In this document: positions 1 to 9,023 of the stretch, one piece after another | Layout of the letters: the number at the start of each line of letters is the position of its first letter | Position numbering within the stretch: position 1 is the first letter of the stretch | Assembly: GCA_019635735.1 (NCBI GenBank) | Contig: JAHBYX010000004.1 | Location: 220,020 to 284,019 of the forward strand | DNA length: 64,000 nucleotides | From: Mesorhizobium sp. | GTDB lineage: Bacteria; Pseudomonadota; Alphaproteobacteria; Rhizobiales; Rhizobiaceae | Reading direction: 5' to 3' | Notes under the pieces: model-generated | The model's database searches: none | Told to the model about the DNA's origin: nothing | Seen by the model: only the letters and a program-made list of their open reading frames with translations | Translations under genes and position numbers: made by a program

Positions 1-572
1 ACGATCTCGCCGATGCGGATTTCGTCGGCGGTGACGCGGGCGGCGCGGGCTGTGCCGTTGGCGGTCGAGATCGGGACGTTGAAGGACAGCGCGGCGACGT
101 CGAAGCCGGCGGTTGCCGCGTCCGCACCGGTGAGAACGGTGGTGGTGGCGCCCGTGTCGACGATGAAGCGCACTTCTCGTCCGTCGACCTCGGCCAGCGC
201 CTGGAAGTGGCCGCCCTGCTTGTCGAGGATCACGGTGAGGCTTCCGTCGGATGCCGTCATCGAGATCGGGCTGCCGGGAATCAGGCCCGCGGTCAGGCGG
301 CTGCCGACGTCCTGCAGTTCGTAGCGGTACTGGTAGACGGCGACGAAGCCGACGATGATGACCAGCCACATCGCGAGGCTGCGCCCGACCGTGCCGATCG
401 GGACGCCGGACCCCAGAATGCCGGCGGCCACCACCGCGCCGAAGATGCCGAGATAGAGGAGGCGGCCGAAATCGTCGTCCTCGATGCCAGCCATTGGCCC
501 GGAGCCGCCGAAGATCAGGATGACGAGGCCGACGGCCATGATCGCGGCGATGAACCACCAGAAGCGGCTCAT
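1..572 (-). CDS. retropepsin-like aspartic protease, TIGR02281 type (3' end outside window)
   Basis: Membrane-anchored clan AA aspartic protease of the type common in Rhizobiales; the substrate of the family is unknown. About 190 residues are visible from the ATG at 572. Three hydrophobic segments (about residues 5-20, 38-53 and 66-81) are followed by a protease domain with the catalytic motif DTGATTTVL starting at residue 139. The frame is still open at base 1, so the C-terminus lies outside the window. The start follows the stop of the DUF1289 gene by one base, so the two are probably cotranscribed. Confidence 0.85.
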   Translation of the reverse strand, partial: MSRFWWFIAAIMAVGLVILIFGGSGPMAGIEDDDFGRLLYLGIFGAVVAAGILGSGVPIGTVGRSLAMWLVIIVGFVAVYQYRYELQDVGSRLTAGLIPGSPISMTASDGSLTVILDKQGGHFQALAEVDGREVRFIVDTGATTTVLTGADAATAGFDVAALSFNVPISTANGTARAARVTADEIRIGEI

Positions 573-573
573 G

Positions 574-807
574 TCACAGCCCCTCCGTCCGCTCGCGCGC
601 CATGCGGCTGCGCCTTGTCTCGCGGCGCGGACGCCGCTCGACGGTGGCAAGGCGCGCCGGAAGCTCGGCCATGACGGCGCGGCGCGTCTCGGGCGTCATC
701 GTCAGCCAGGCGCCGATCTCGTCGCGGGTGCGGCCGCAGCCGAAGCAGTATCCGGTCGCCAGATCGATCGAGCAGACGAGGATGCAAGGGGATTCGATGG
801 CGGCCAA
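574..807 (-). CDS. DUF1289 domain protein
   Basis: Small 77-residue protein of the DUF1289 family. Four cysteines (C8, C12, C21, C24) sit in the N-terminal family core, probably binding metal or an Fe-S cluster (inferred). The only possible start is TTG at 807: an in-frame stop lies just upstream, and AGGA precedes the TTG. The C-terminal third is arginine-rich and probably disordered. It ends one base before the aspartic protease start and so probably leads that operon. Confidence 0.75.
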   Translation of the reverse strand: MAAIESPCILVCSIDLATGYCFGCGRTRDEIGAWLTMTPETRRAVMAELPARLATVERRPRRETRRSRMARERTEGL

Positions 808-931
808 GGCGTCGTCCTGAGTGCTTCACACGCATTTGGGGCAATCGCCCGGCCTATGCAAGGGCCGGCCCGCATTGTGCGGCGGCGGCCGGCGGGTTAG
901 ACGGCGGCGTCCAACGATTGAAAGCCCGCCC

Positions 932-1915
932 ATGCCCAGCCCAAGACCCCTCGACGATTTCCGCGCACTGATCGGGCGCATGCCGAAGCTGGATGTCGAG
1001 GCGGGTACGGCCGTGACGAATCTTTTCGAGGCAAATCGCGCCGGGGAGACGCGCCTCGCCGGGATCGCGTCGCTGTTTGCGAATGTCTCGGGCGGGCGGC
1101 CGTCGATGAGCCGGCCGTCGCTGGCGCTGTTTGCCGGCACGCACGGCATCGCGCGCCACGGCATCTCGTCCCGTCGCATGGACGCGACGCTGGCGATGGT
1201 CGGCGCCTGCGGCTCGGGCGACGCGCCGGTCAATCACCTCTGCGCGGCGAACATGATCGGGCTGAAGGTCTACGATCTCGCGCTCCACCTGCCGACCGGC
1301 GACATTTCCGCGACCGCTGCCATGGACGAGCGCAACGTGGCGGCGACCATGGCCTTCGGCATGGAGGCCATCGCCGGCGGGGCCGACTGCGTGCTGGTCG
1401 GATCGATCGGCTCGACAGGCGACGAGACGGTGGCGGCGGCGCTGTTCAGCGCGCTGCACGGGGGCGCACCAAGCGACTGGCTGGCGGATGACGATCTGGC
1501 CGGCAAACGCGAGACCCTCATCGTCGATGCGCTAAAGACCCACTCCGCGGTGCTGGGCGATCCGCTTGCCGTGCTCGCCGCGCTCGGCGGACGAGAGTTC
1601 GCGGCGATGGCAGGCGCGATCCTCGCCGCCCGGATCGAGAAGGTTCCGGTCATCCTCGACGGGACGACGGCGCTGGCCGCCGCATCCGCGCTGTGGGCGA
1701 TCGATCCGGCAACGATCGCGCATTGCCTGCTGGCGGATGCCGCACCCGGCGCCGGGGCGCATGCGGCGGCGAAGCTGGGACTCGAGCCACTCCTGGCTGA
1801 AGGGCTGGCGGCGGGCGAGGGCACGGCGGCCGCGCTGGCGACCTCGACCGTGCGCGACGCGCTTGCGCTCCACGCGGGCTTTGCCGCCCAGGCGCGCGCC
1901 GCGCATCACCACTGA
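932..1915 (+). CDS. cobT: divergent CobT-type nicotinate-nucleotide--dimethylbenzimidazole phosphoribosyltransferase
   Basis: 327-residue protein of the CobT/CobU family, which transfers phosphoribose from nicotinate mononucleotide to dimethylbenzimidazole for the lower ligand of cobalamin. Visible family features are FAGTHGI near residue 70, the central glycine-rich stretch, and the C-terminal GEGTAAALA segment that carries the catalytic glutamate in the family. The N-terminal part is unusual: the PxGSLGxLE segment of typical CobT is not recognisable. It may therefore be a paralogue with another base specificity. ATG at 932 is chosen over the in-frame start at 821 because family similarity begins there. 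It converges on the sensor kinase with an 11-base gap. Confidence 0.75.
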   Translation: MPSPRPLDDFRALIGRMPKLDVEAGTAVTNLFEANRAGETRLAGIASLFANVSGGRPSMSRPSLALFAGTHGIARHGISSRRMDATLAMVGACGSGDAPVNHLCAANMIGLKVYDLALHLPTGDISATAAMDERNVAATMAFGMEAIAGGADCVLVGSIGSTGDETVAAALFSALHGGAPSDWLADDDLAGKRETLIVDALKTHSAVLGDPLAVLAALGGREFAAMAGAILAARIEKVPVILDGTTALAAASALWAIDPATIAHCLLADAAPGAGAHAAAKLGLEPLLAEGLAAGEGTAAALATSTVRDALALHAGFAAQARAAHHH

Positions 1916-1926
1916 CAAGTCTGAAA

Positions 1927-3456
1927 TCAGGCCGCGCGGGAACCCCGGCCGGGGCCATGCGCGGTCGGCACGGCCGGCAGGCTTTCCATCACGCGCGCGC
2001 GCGGGAAGATGGCGATCGCCTCGGTGCCCTCGCGGATCTTGGAGCGCAGTTCGAACTCGCCGTCGTGCATGGCGACCAGTCCCTGGACGATCGGCAGGCC
2101 GAGGCCCGTTCCCTGTTCGGCGCTCTTAATGGCGATCGCGCCCTGACCGAAGGCGGCGAGTACGACGGGGATCTCCTCCTGCGGGATTCCGGGGCCGTTG
2201 TCCTTGACCGCGAGATACTGGCCGCCGCCGGCCGTCCAGCCGACCTTGACGACGATTTCGCCGCCGGTGGGGGTGAACTTCACCGCGTTGGAGAGAAGGT
2301 TGAGGGCGATCTGGCGAATGGCGCGCTCGTCGGCGAAGAGGCGCGGCAGGCCGCGCTCGAACTGCTGGACGATGCGGATGTCCTTCGCGCGGGCCTTGAG
2401 CTCCATCATGTGGCAGCATTCCTCGGCGGTGTCGGCGAGGTCCATCGGCTCCTCGTGCAGCCGGTAGCGGCCGGCCTCGATGCGGGAGAGGTCGAGGATT
2501 TCGTTGATGACGTCGAGGAGATGCTGTCCGGAGGCGTGGATGTCCTTGGCGTAGTCGCGATAGGTCGGGTTGCCGATCGGTCCCAGCACCTCGCTGCCCA
2601 TGACTTCCGAGAAGCCGAGTATGGCGTTGAGCGGTGTGCGCAGTTCGTGACTCATCGAAGCGAGGAAGCGCGATTTGGCCAGGTTGGCATCCTCGGCGCG
2701 GCGGCGGGCTTCGTCGGACATCGATTTCGCCGTCTCGAGTTCGGCGATCAGGTAGTCCTTCTCGGTCCGGAACGACAGGAAGGCGACGGCCGACTGGTTG
2801 AGGTGGCCGGAAACGTACATAAAGAAGGGCAGAGCGGCGAGAACGAGGCCGGCCATCAGCGCTTCGACCGGCTCCGTGAAGTCGACCGAGATTGCCGCGA
2901 AGACCACGACCGGCAGGGAGAAGGTGACGAGAAGAGCGCCGCGCAGCGCATAGGCGAGGATGGCGGTGGCCGACAGCGCCAGCAGCAGCACGACCGCCTT
3001 GACCACCGGCAGCGGCTCAATCTGGCACGGATCGCATTGCAGCGTGGCGAAATAGGCCCAGCCGAGACCGGAGACGAAATGCGCCGCGAGGAAGAGGCGG
3101 CGGGTCTTCTCGGCGTCGATCGTCTGCGCCTCGCTGCGGTCGGTGCGGCGCGCGACGACCGCGAGCGCCGCGTAGCAGGTGACGGTGATCAGCGCCCAGA
3201 CGAGGATGTCGATGCCGAGCCCCATCAATATGCCGGCAAGGGCGATGGCCATGACGAGGATGGGGATTGCGGTCGCGCCGTTCAGCATCGCGCGGGCGTG
3301 ATGCTTCAGCAACTCACGGTCGAAGACGGGATTGCCGGATTTCTGCGCCAGCTGGTCGCGCGTCTTGCGCACCGCGCGCGCGACCTCGCTGTTGCGGTGC
3401 GCTTTCGTGCGGTCCACAATATTCTTGTCAGCCGTGGTCGAACGGATAAGCGCCAT
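1927..3456 (-). CDS. membrane sensor histidine kinase, PdhS (DivJ/PleC-like) family
   Basis: 509-residue kinase. The N-terminal 230 residues hold about six or seven predicted membrane helices, with no recognisable periplasmic sensor domain. A short coiled coil (235-262) leads to a HisKA H-box, SMSHELRTPLNAILGFSEVM, with phospho-acceptor His270. A HATPase domain follows with N box (LNLLSNAVKF), G1 (DNGPGIP) and G2 (GTGLGLP). This H-box is typical of the PdhS kinases that act on DivK or PleD-like regulators in cell-cycle control. The link to a particular member is inference. No response regulator is adjacent. Confidence 0.8.
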   Translation of the reverse strand: MALIRSTTADKNIVDRTKAHRNSEVARAVRKTRDQLAQKSGNPVFDRELLKHHARAMLNGATAIPILVMAIALAGILMGLGIDILVWALITVTCYAALAVVARRTDRSEAQTIDAEKTRRLFLAAHFVSGLGWAYFATLQCDPCQIEPLPVVKAVVLLLALSATAILAYALRGALLVTFSLPVVVFAAISVDFTEPVEALMAGLVLAALPFFMYVSGHLNQSAVAFLSFRTEKDYLIAELETAKSMSDEARRRAEDANLAKSRFLASMSHELRTPLNAILGFSEVMGSEVLGPIGNPTYRDYAKDIHASGQHLLDVINEILDLSRIEAGRYRLHEEPMDLADTAEECCHMMELKARAKDIRIVQQFERGLPRLFADERAIRQIALNLLSNAVKFTPTGGEIVVKVGWTAGGGQYLAVKDNGPGIPQEEIPVVLAAFGQGAIAIKSAEQGTGLGLPIVQGLVAMHDGEFELRSKIREGTEAIAIFPRARVMESLPAVPTAHGPGRGSRAA

Positions 3457-3531
3457 TCAATGCCGGGAATTCTCAGGTCTCTGATGCCAAAGGGAAAATT
3501 ACTTCCGAATGATTAAGAGACCCTTCCCGAA

Positions 3532-4149
3532 ATGAGGCACAGGGCGAGCCCGGGGCGCTATCGCCCGCGCGGGACAACCGCAAGGCGAAGCGCCGGGCGC
3601 CGATATGCCGAATATGCGCTGACGTTCCTGTTTTTCCTCGCCTTGGCGGTCGTGGCGGCGCGGCTGGACCGGACGGAAACAGTGCGGCCGCAGGGCAGGG
3701 CGGTGGTCAATGACGGCGACACGTTGACCCTTGGCGGCCAGCGCGTCAGGCTGCGCGGCATCGACGCGCCGGAATACGGCCAGACCTGCACCCGGGCGGG
3801 TGCGGCCTATGCCTGCGGCCGCCAGTCGCGGCGCGAACTGGAAACGCTGATCGCGGGCCGCCCGGTCACCTGCGAGGGGTGGGAGAGGGACAAATACGAC
3901 CGCCTGCTCGCGGTCTGCCGTGTCGGCGACATCGATCTGAACCGCAGGCTCGTCGAAGAGGGGTGGGCGGTCGCGTATGGCGACTATGCGGATGCCGAAC
4001 TTGCGGCGCGGCGCGCGGGAAAGGGCCTGTGGGCCGGCGAGTTCGAGCGGCCGCGCGTCTGGCGCGAGTTGCAGGGCGGGCTGGCCGAGACGGAACACGG
4101 TCACGTCGCGATGATTTTCAACTGGCTGAGACAGGTGTCCGGCTGGTAA
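3532..4149 (+). CDS. thermonuclease (SNase-like) family protein
   Basis: 205-residue protein with one N-terminal membrane helix (about residues 28-43) and a staphylococcal nuclease-fold domain. Motifs seen are NDGDTL and LRGIDAPE near residues 60-80, then the DKYDR segment around 120. The domain is likely exported or anchored facing the periplasm. The first 25 residues are arginine-rich, so the true start could be a later codon. A GST gene follows 35 bases downstream on the same strand. Confidence 0.8.
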   Translation: MRHRASPGRYRPRGTTARRSAGRRYAEYALTFLFFLALAVVAARLDRTETVRPQGRAVVNDGDTLTLGGQRVRLRGIDAPEYGQTCTRAGAAYACGRQSRRELETLIAGRPVTCEGWERDKYDRLLAVCRVGDIDLNRRLVEEGWAVAYGDYADAELAARRAGKGLWAGEFERPRVWRELQGGLAETEHGHVAMIFNWLRQVSGW

Positions 4150-4184
4150 GCCGGTCGGGGTTTTGTTCGATCGGGAGGAACGGC

Positions 4185-4796
4185 ATGAAGCTCTATGACG
4201 GCGGACGCGCGCCGAATCCGCGCCGGGTGCGCATCTATCTGGCCGAAAAGGGCTTGTCTGTGCCGCTGGTGCCGATCGACATGGGTGCGCTCGGCCATAA
4301 GTCGGAGACCGTGGCTTCCCGCAACCCGCTGAAGCGGCTTCCGGTGCTCGAACTCGACGACGGCACCATCCTCACGGAATCGATCGCGATCTGCCGCTAT
4401 TTCGAGGAACTCAATCCGGAACCGCCAATGTTCGGCACCGGCGCGCTGGGCAAGGCGCTGGTCGAGATGTGGCAGCGGCGGATGGAGCTCAACTTCCTAG
4501 CCGTCGTGGCGAACGCGTTCCGGCATATCCACCCGGCGATGAAGGAATGGGAAATCCCGCAGATCCCGGAATGGGGCGAGGCGAACAAGCCGAAGGCGCT
4601 CGAGTTCATGGAGATTCTCGATCGCGAACTCGCCTCGCGTGAATTCGCGGCAGGCGACACCTATTCGGTCGCCGACATCACCGGGCTGGTGGCGATGGAC
4701 TTCCTCAAGCCGGCGCGCATCGCGGTGCCGGACGAGTTCGCCAATCTGAAGCGCTGGTACGCCACGATCGCGGCGCGGCCGAGTGCCGCCGCCTGA
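4185..4796 (+). CDS. glutathione S-transferase family protein
   Basis: 203-residue cytosolic GST. The N-terminal thioredoxin-fold domain has the NPRRVRIYLAEKG segment, the conserved cis-proline in RLPVLEL, and TESIAICRYFEE for the glutathione carboxylate contact. An alpha-helical C-terminal domain contains DTYSVADITGL. ATG at 4185 follows GGGAGGAA at good spacing. The stop overlaps the start of the uracil-DNA glycosylase gene (TGATG), so translation is probably coupled. The substrate is unknown. Confidence 0.85.
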   Translation: MKLYDGGRAPNPRRVRIYLAEKGLSVPLVPIDMGALGHKSETVASRNPLKRLPVLELDDGTILTESIAICRYFEELNPEPPMFGTGALGKALVEMWQRRMELNFLAVVANAFRHIHPAMKEWEIPQIPEWGEANKPKALEFMEILDRELASREFAAGDTYSVADITGLVAMDFLKPARIAVPDEFANLKRWYATIAARPSAAA

Positions 4797-5413
4797 TGAC
4801 GGACGAGACGCTGCGGGCGCTGGCGGAGCGGGTCCGCGGCTGCCGCATCTGCCGCGACGCGCCCCTCGGCAGGCCGCTGCCGCACGAGCCCCGGCCGGTG
4901 CTGTCGCCTTCCTCGACCGCGCGCATCCTGATCGCAGGCCAGGCGCCCGGCACCAAGGTGCATGCGACGGGCATTCCGTTCAATGACCGCTCCGGCGACA
5001 GGCTGCGTGAGTGGCTGGGCGTCACACGCGACGCGTTCTACGACACCGACAAATTCGCGATCCTGCCGATGGGCTTCTGCTTTCCGGGGCAGGATGCGAA
5101 GGGCGGCGACCTGCCGCCGCGGCGCGAATGCGCGCCGGCCTGGCGCCGGCCGCTGATGGACCTGATGCCGCAGATCGATCTGGTGCTGGCGATCGGCATC
5201 TATGCGCAGGCCTGGCACATAGGAGATCGGCGTGCCGGCAGTCTGTCGGAGACCGTCGCGCGCTGGCGCAAGATATTCGAGGCGGACACCTTGCCGCGGG
5301 TCCTGCCGCTGCCGCACCCGTCGTGGCGCAACACCGGCTGGCTGAAGCGCAATCCGTGGTTCGAGGCGGAGCTGTTGCCGACACTGCGGGAGCAGGTGAG
5401 AGTCAGGATCTAA
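4796..5413 (+). CDS. uracil-DNA glycosylase family protein
   Basis: 205-residue protein of the uracil-DNA glycosylase superfamily, small alphaproteobacterial subgroup. Seen are an N-terminal CRICR pair, the GQAPGTKVHATGIPFNDRSG active-site loop (residues 43-62) and the C-terminal LPHPSWRN motif that inserts into DNA. Its role would be removal of uracil or related lesions; activity is inferred from the family. The start overlaps the GST stop by one base. Confidence 0.85.
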   Translation: MTDETLRALAERVRGCRICRDAPLGRPLPHEPRPVLSPSSTARILIAGQAPGTKVHATGIPFNDRSGDRLREWLGVTRDAFYDTDKFAILPMGFCFPGQDAKGGDLPPRRECAPAWRRPLMDLMPQIDLVLAIGIYAQAWHIGDRRAGSLSETVARWRKIFEADTLPRVLPLPHPSWRNTGWLKRNPWFEAELLPTLREQVRVRI

Positions 5414-5522
5414 CCGGATTGGAATCCCATGCTCCCGAAACGGGTGTGGGTAGTATGGATTTGCCTTGAAAAGGCATTCCTGAATCTGGCATCTGAAGGG
5501 TAATTCTTGCCGGAGAATTCCG

Positions 5523-6014
5523 ATGGACCGCCTCGATCGCAAAATACTTCGCCTGCTGCAGGAGGATTCCACGCTCGCCGTGGCCGACGTGGCGAAGAAG
5601 GTCGGCCTGTCGACGACGCCCTGCTGGCGCCGCATCCAGAAGCTGGAGGAGGAGGGCGTGATCCGCCGCCGGGTCGCGATCCTCGATCCCGTTAAGGTCA
5701 ATACAAGGGTGACCGTGTTCATCTCGATCCGCACGTCGTCGCATAGCCTCGAATGGCTGAAGCGCTTTTCCGAGGTGGTTCAGGAGTTTCCGGAAGTGGT
5801 CGAGTTCTACCGCATGAGCGGCGACGTGGATTATCTGATCCGGGTCGTGGTGCCCGACATCGCGGCCTACGACGCGTTCTACAAGAAGCTGATCGCCAAG
5901 ATCGAGATCCGCGACGTGTCGTCCTCCTTCGCGATGGAGCAGATCAAATACACGACCGAACTGCCGCTCGACTACATGGTGCTCGACAAGGAGTCGTCCT
6001 CCGCGAGCGCCTGA
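5523..6014 (+). CDS. Lrp/AsnC family transcriptional regulator
   Basis: 163-residue regulator with an N-terminal AsnC-type helix-turn-helix (MDRLDRKILRLLQEDSTLAV, then TTPCWRRIQKLEEEGVI) and a C-terminal RAM effector-binding domain (VEFYRMSGDVDYLIRVVV). Such proteins usually sense amino acids. No target gene is adjacent; its neighbours on both sides are unrelated in function. The 109-base upstream region holds its promoter and perhaps its own operator. Confidence 0.9.
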   Translation: MDRLDRKILRLLQEDSTLAVADVAKKVGLSTTPCWRRIQKLEEEGVIRRRVAILDPVKVNTRVTVFISIRTSSHSLEWLKRFSEVVQEFPEVVEFYRMSGDVDYLIRVVVPDIAAYDAFYKKLIAKIEIRDVSSSFAMEQIKYTTELPLDYMVLDKESSSASA

Positions 6015-6021
6015 TCCGCGG

Positions 6022-6504
6022 CTATTTGACGATCTTGCGCCAGGGATTTGCGTTCCCGGACAGGGGAGGCGCCTTCACGGTGGCGTGGACGACTGCCGCC
6101 CGCGCAATCCCGTAGGCGCTGTCGAGTTCCTTCACGCCGTCGATCATCAGCACCTGCTGGCGTTCGTCGGCAACGATCAGTGTCCCGGAAACCGCCACCG
6201 CCTCGTAGATCTCGCTCAGCCGGTAAGGCTGCGCAGGTGTAACGCGCACCAGCTGATCCGGCGGCGGCGCGACAGTGTGGATGCAGGCGCCGGCCCAGGG
6301 CACAAGAAGGAATTCGTAGACGAGGTCGTTCTCGCGGTCGACCGGAAGCAGATAGCCTTCGAGCCGCACCTCCGCCTGCGCCGCCGCCGGCCCCGCAGCG
6401 AGTTCCGTCCAGGACACCGGTCTCGGTCCCTCGGCTGCGGCGAGGGCCGTTGGCAGGATGATGGCGAGGCAGGCGAACGCCAATGCCCGCAGCGGATTTT
6501 CCAT
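6022..6504 (-). CDS. DUF3299 domain secreted protein
   Basis: 160-residue protein with an N-terminal signal peptide (about residues 1-25, cleavage near ALAAAEG) and a DUF3299 domain (EVRLEGYLLPVD ... FLLVPWAGACIHTVAPPPDQLV). Proteins of this family are exported and often sit with lipoprotein or ABC export genes; the function is unknown. ATG at 6504 is preferred because it puts the signal peptide at the N-terminus; an in-frame ATG at 6588 would add 28 charged residues. It converges with the Lrp gene. Confidence 0.7.
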   Translation of the reverse strand: MENPLRALAFACLAIILPTALAAAEGPRPVSWTELAAGPAAAQAEVRLEGYLLPVDRENDLVYEFLLVPWAGACIHTVAPPPDQLVRVTPAQPYRLSEIYEAVAVSGTLIVADERQQVLMIDGVKELDSAYGIARAAVVHATVKAPPLSGNANPWRKIVK

Positions 6505-6553
6505 TCGGACAAGACCTTTCGATGCGCAATTGAAACGCCGCGCGAGGCCTGCG

Positions 6554-7294
6554 TCAACGGTGCGCGCCGCTGCCCTGCTTCGCCGCACGGCTCGCTTCGC
6601 GCCTTGCGATGCCGGCGAGCGTCTTTTCCGCCGTCAGTTCGCGAACGGTGTCCTTGCCGTTCCATCTTGCGGTTTTATCGGATGACTGCGCCAGCCGCCG
6701 AGCGGTTTCGAGTGCGGCTGCGTTGAGCACCATCGAGCGCTTGCCGATCGAGCGCAGCGCCCAGTTGACCGCCTTGCGAACGAAGTTGCGCGAATCCGTC
6801 GAATACTCCTCGATGATCGGCAGATAGGCGAGAAAGGTCTCGTCCGGCTCCTTCTTCCGGTGCACCACCGACCAGGCCATCATGGCGAAGGCCGTGCGCC
6901 GGACGAATTCGCGCTCGTCGGCGGCGAATTCGTCGATCAGGCCGCGCCAGGCATCGCAGTCGACGAACAGGTCGGACACGCCGTCGACGATATCCCAGGA
7001 GTCGAATTCCGCCGCCCAGGCCCGCGCATCCTCCGCCGTGAAGCGCTTGGGGTCTGCCGTGATGGAGGCAATGAACCGCGCCTCCATGATGCCGCTTGCC
7101 CAGAGCTCAAAGGCGCGCTCGTGGTTCTTCCCGATCAGCCTGCCGATGCGGCGCTGCTCGCCATGCGAAATGCCGAGCGCGTGGTCGACCCTGATGCCGT
7201 AGCGTTTCATGCCCTGGCGGTTTTCTTCCGAGGCCAGGGTCTTGAGGTGGGCGATCACCTCGGTAGCCGTCGAAACCTTCGACAGCCCGCTCAT
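6554..7294 (-). CDS. AlkD-like DNA alkylation repair protein
   Basis: 246-residue HEAT-repeat DNA glycosylase family protein (AlkD superfamily). Typical segments are FELWASGIMEARFIASI, WDIVDGVSDLFVD and FVRRTAFAMMAWSVVHRK. Family members excise alkylated bases without base flipping. The ATG at 7294 overlaps the stop of the upstream dehydrogenase (ATGA), so they share a transcript. The product ends in a basic tail. Confidence 0.85.
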   Translation of the reverse strand: MSGLSKVSTATEVIAHLKTLASEENRQGMKRYGIRVDHALGISHGEQRRIGRLIGKNHERAFELWASGIMEARFIASITADPKRFTAEDARAWAAEFDSWDIVDGVSDLFVDCDAWRGLIDEFAADEREFVRRTAFAMMAWSVVHRKKEPDETFLAYLPIIEEYSTDSRNFVRKAVNWALRSIGKRSMVLNAAALETARRLAQSSDKTARWNGKDTVRELTAEKTLAGIARREASRAAKQGSGAHR

Positions 7295-8163
7295 CAGTTT
7301 TCGAGGCGGGCGAGCAGCGAGGACGTGTCCCAGCGCTTGCCGCCCATCTGCTGCACGTCCTTGTAGAACTGGTCGATCAGGGCGGTGATCGGCAATTGCG
7401 CGCCGTTGCGGTCGGCTTCCGCAAGGCAGATGCCGAGGTCCTTGCGCATCCAGTCGACGGCGAAGCCGAAGTCGTATTTGCCGGCATTCATGGTCTTGTG
7501 GCGGTTCTCCATCTGCCACGAGCCGGCAGCGCCCTTGGAGATGACGTCGACGACCTTCTCGATGTCGAGGCCCGCCTTCTTGCCGAAATGGATGCCCTCG
7601 GCGAGGCCCTGGACGAGGCCGGCGATGCAGATCTGGTTGATCATCTTGGTGAGCTGGCCGGCACCCGCCGGGCCCATCAGGCCGACCATTTTCGCGTAGG
7701 CGGAGATCACCGGCTTCGCACGCTCGAAGGTCGCCTCGTCGCCGCCGACCATGACGGTCAGCTGGCCGTTCTCGGCGCCGGCCTGCCCACCCGACACCGG
7801 GGCGTCGAGGGCGGCGAAGCCGCGCGACTGCGCTTCGGCGGACAGGACGCGGGCGATCTCCGCAGAGGCGGTGGTGTTGTCGACGAAGATCGAACCCTTC
7901 TTCATTGCGGCGAACGCGCCGTCGGTTCCGAGCGTCACCTGGCGCAGATCGTCGTCGTTGCCGACGCAGGCGAAGACGAAGTCCTTGCCTTCGGCGGCCT
8001 TCTCGGGGGTCGGCGCGTGCGCGCCGCCATGCTGGGCCACCCATTTTTCCGCCTTGGCGGCGGTGCGGTTATAGACCGTGACGTCATGGCCGCCGCGGTT
8101 TTTCAGATGCGCCGCCATGGGGTAGCCCATGACGCCAAGTCCCAGAAACGCGATGCTGGCCAT
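7294..8163 (-). CDS. NAD(P)-dependent oxidoreductase, 3-hydroxyisobutyrate dehydrogenase family
   Basis: 289-residue beta-hydroxyacid dehydrogenase. The Rossmann motif FLGLGVMGYPMAAHL lies at residues 5-19, the substrate loop DAPVSGGQAGAENG near 120, and the catalytic lysine region AGQLTKMINQ near 170. Substrates of such enzymes include 3-hydroxyisobutyrate and tartronate semialdehyde. It lies 32 bases after the second ABC permease gene, which suggests that the imported compound or its product is the substrate. Confidence 0.85.
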   Translation of the reverse strand: MASIAFLGLGVMGYPMAAHLKNRGGHDVTVYNRTAAKAEKWVAQHGGAHAPTPEKAAEGKDFVFACVGNDDDLRQVTLGTDGAFAAMKKGSIFVDNTTASAEIARVLSAEAQSRGFAALDAPVSGGQAGAENGQLTVMVGGDEATFERAKPVISAYAKMVGLMGPAGAGQLTKMINQICIAGLVQGLAEGIHFGKKAGLDIEKVVDVISKGAAGSWQMENRHKTMNAGKYDFGFAVDWMRKDLGICLAEADRNGAQLPITALIDQFYKDVQQMGGKRWDTSSLLARLEN

Positions 8164-8195
8164 TTGTCTCTCCCGATGTTTTGTCGTTTCGCGCG

Positions 8196-9023
8196 TCAGC
8201 GCCTGAGGTGGCGCGTCAGGCGCCTTTCGATCAGTTCGACGACATTGCGCAAGAGTTCGACGATGGCAAGGTAGATGATTGCCGCCCAGATATAGGTCTG
8301 GAAGTCGAAGCTGCGCGAATAGGCGAGACGCGTGACACCCATCAGGTCGTAGACGGTGATGATGGCGACGATGGCCGAGCCCTTGATCATCAGGATCAGC
8401 TCGTTGCCGTAGGGGCGAAGCGCCACGATGAGCGCCTGGGGCATGATCACCATGCGCAGGGTCTGCCACTTGGAAAGACCGAGCGACGATGCGCCCTCCC
8501 ACTGGCCCCTGCCGACGCTCTCGATGGCGCCTCGCAGGATCTCGGCCTGGTAGGCGGCGGTGTTGAGGGTGAAGGCGAGGATCGCGCAGTACCAGGCTTC
8601 GCGGAAGAAGGTCCACAGCCCCACCATTTCGAGCTGCGGCCGGAACGAGCCGAGCCCGTAATAAATCAGGAACGTCTGGGCGAGCAGCGGCGTGCCGCGG
8701 AAGAAGTAGACATAGGCATAGGCGATGGCAGAGAGGACGCGGTTCCGCGACATGCGCCCATAGGCGATCGGGATCGACAGGATGGCGCCGAGCACGGTCG
8801 AGATCGCCACCAGCAGCAGCGTGATGCCGAGGCCGCTGAGATAGGGTCCCTTCCAGCGATCGAAGAGTTCCGGGTTCCAGGCAGTGAAGAGATAGACGGC
8901 GAGAGCCAGCCCGAGCAGGACCCAGACGCCGACGAGAACATGGCCGGCGATGCGGCGGCCTGGCCAGCCGCGCTCGACGGGCGGCGGGATGTCGACTGCG
9001 GCGGCGTCCGACACGGCGCTCAT
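8196..9023 (-). CDS. polar amino acid ABC transporter permease, HisM-like
   Basis: 275-residue inner membrane permease of the HisM/GlnP type, with five or six membrane helices. The EAA loop that docks the ATPase is GASSLGLSKWQTLRMVIMPQ (about residues 190-209). ATG at 9023 overlaps the stop of the HisQ-like gene by four bases (ATGA). Compared with HisQ-like permeases it has a longer N-terminal tail of about 25 polar residues. Confidence 0.85.
   Translation of the reverse strand: MSAVSDAAAVDIPPPVERGWPGRRIAGHVLVGVWVLLGLALAVYLFTAWNPELFDRWKGPYLSGLGITLLLVAISTVLGAILSIPIAYGRMSRNRVLSAIAYAYVYFFRGTPLLAQTFLIYYGLGSFRPQLEMVGLWTFFREAWYCAILAFTLNTAAYQAEILRGAIESVGRGQWEGASSLGLSKWQTLRMVIMPQALIVALRPYGNELILMIKGSAIVAIITVYDLMGVTRLAYSRSFDFQTYIWAAIIYLAIVELLRNVVELIERRLTRHLRR

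Noticed and set aside
1957..3516. Long plus-strand frame opposite the sensor kinase
   Set aside because: It is an antisense shadow of a clear histidine kinase, a common effect of high GC content.
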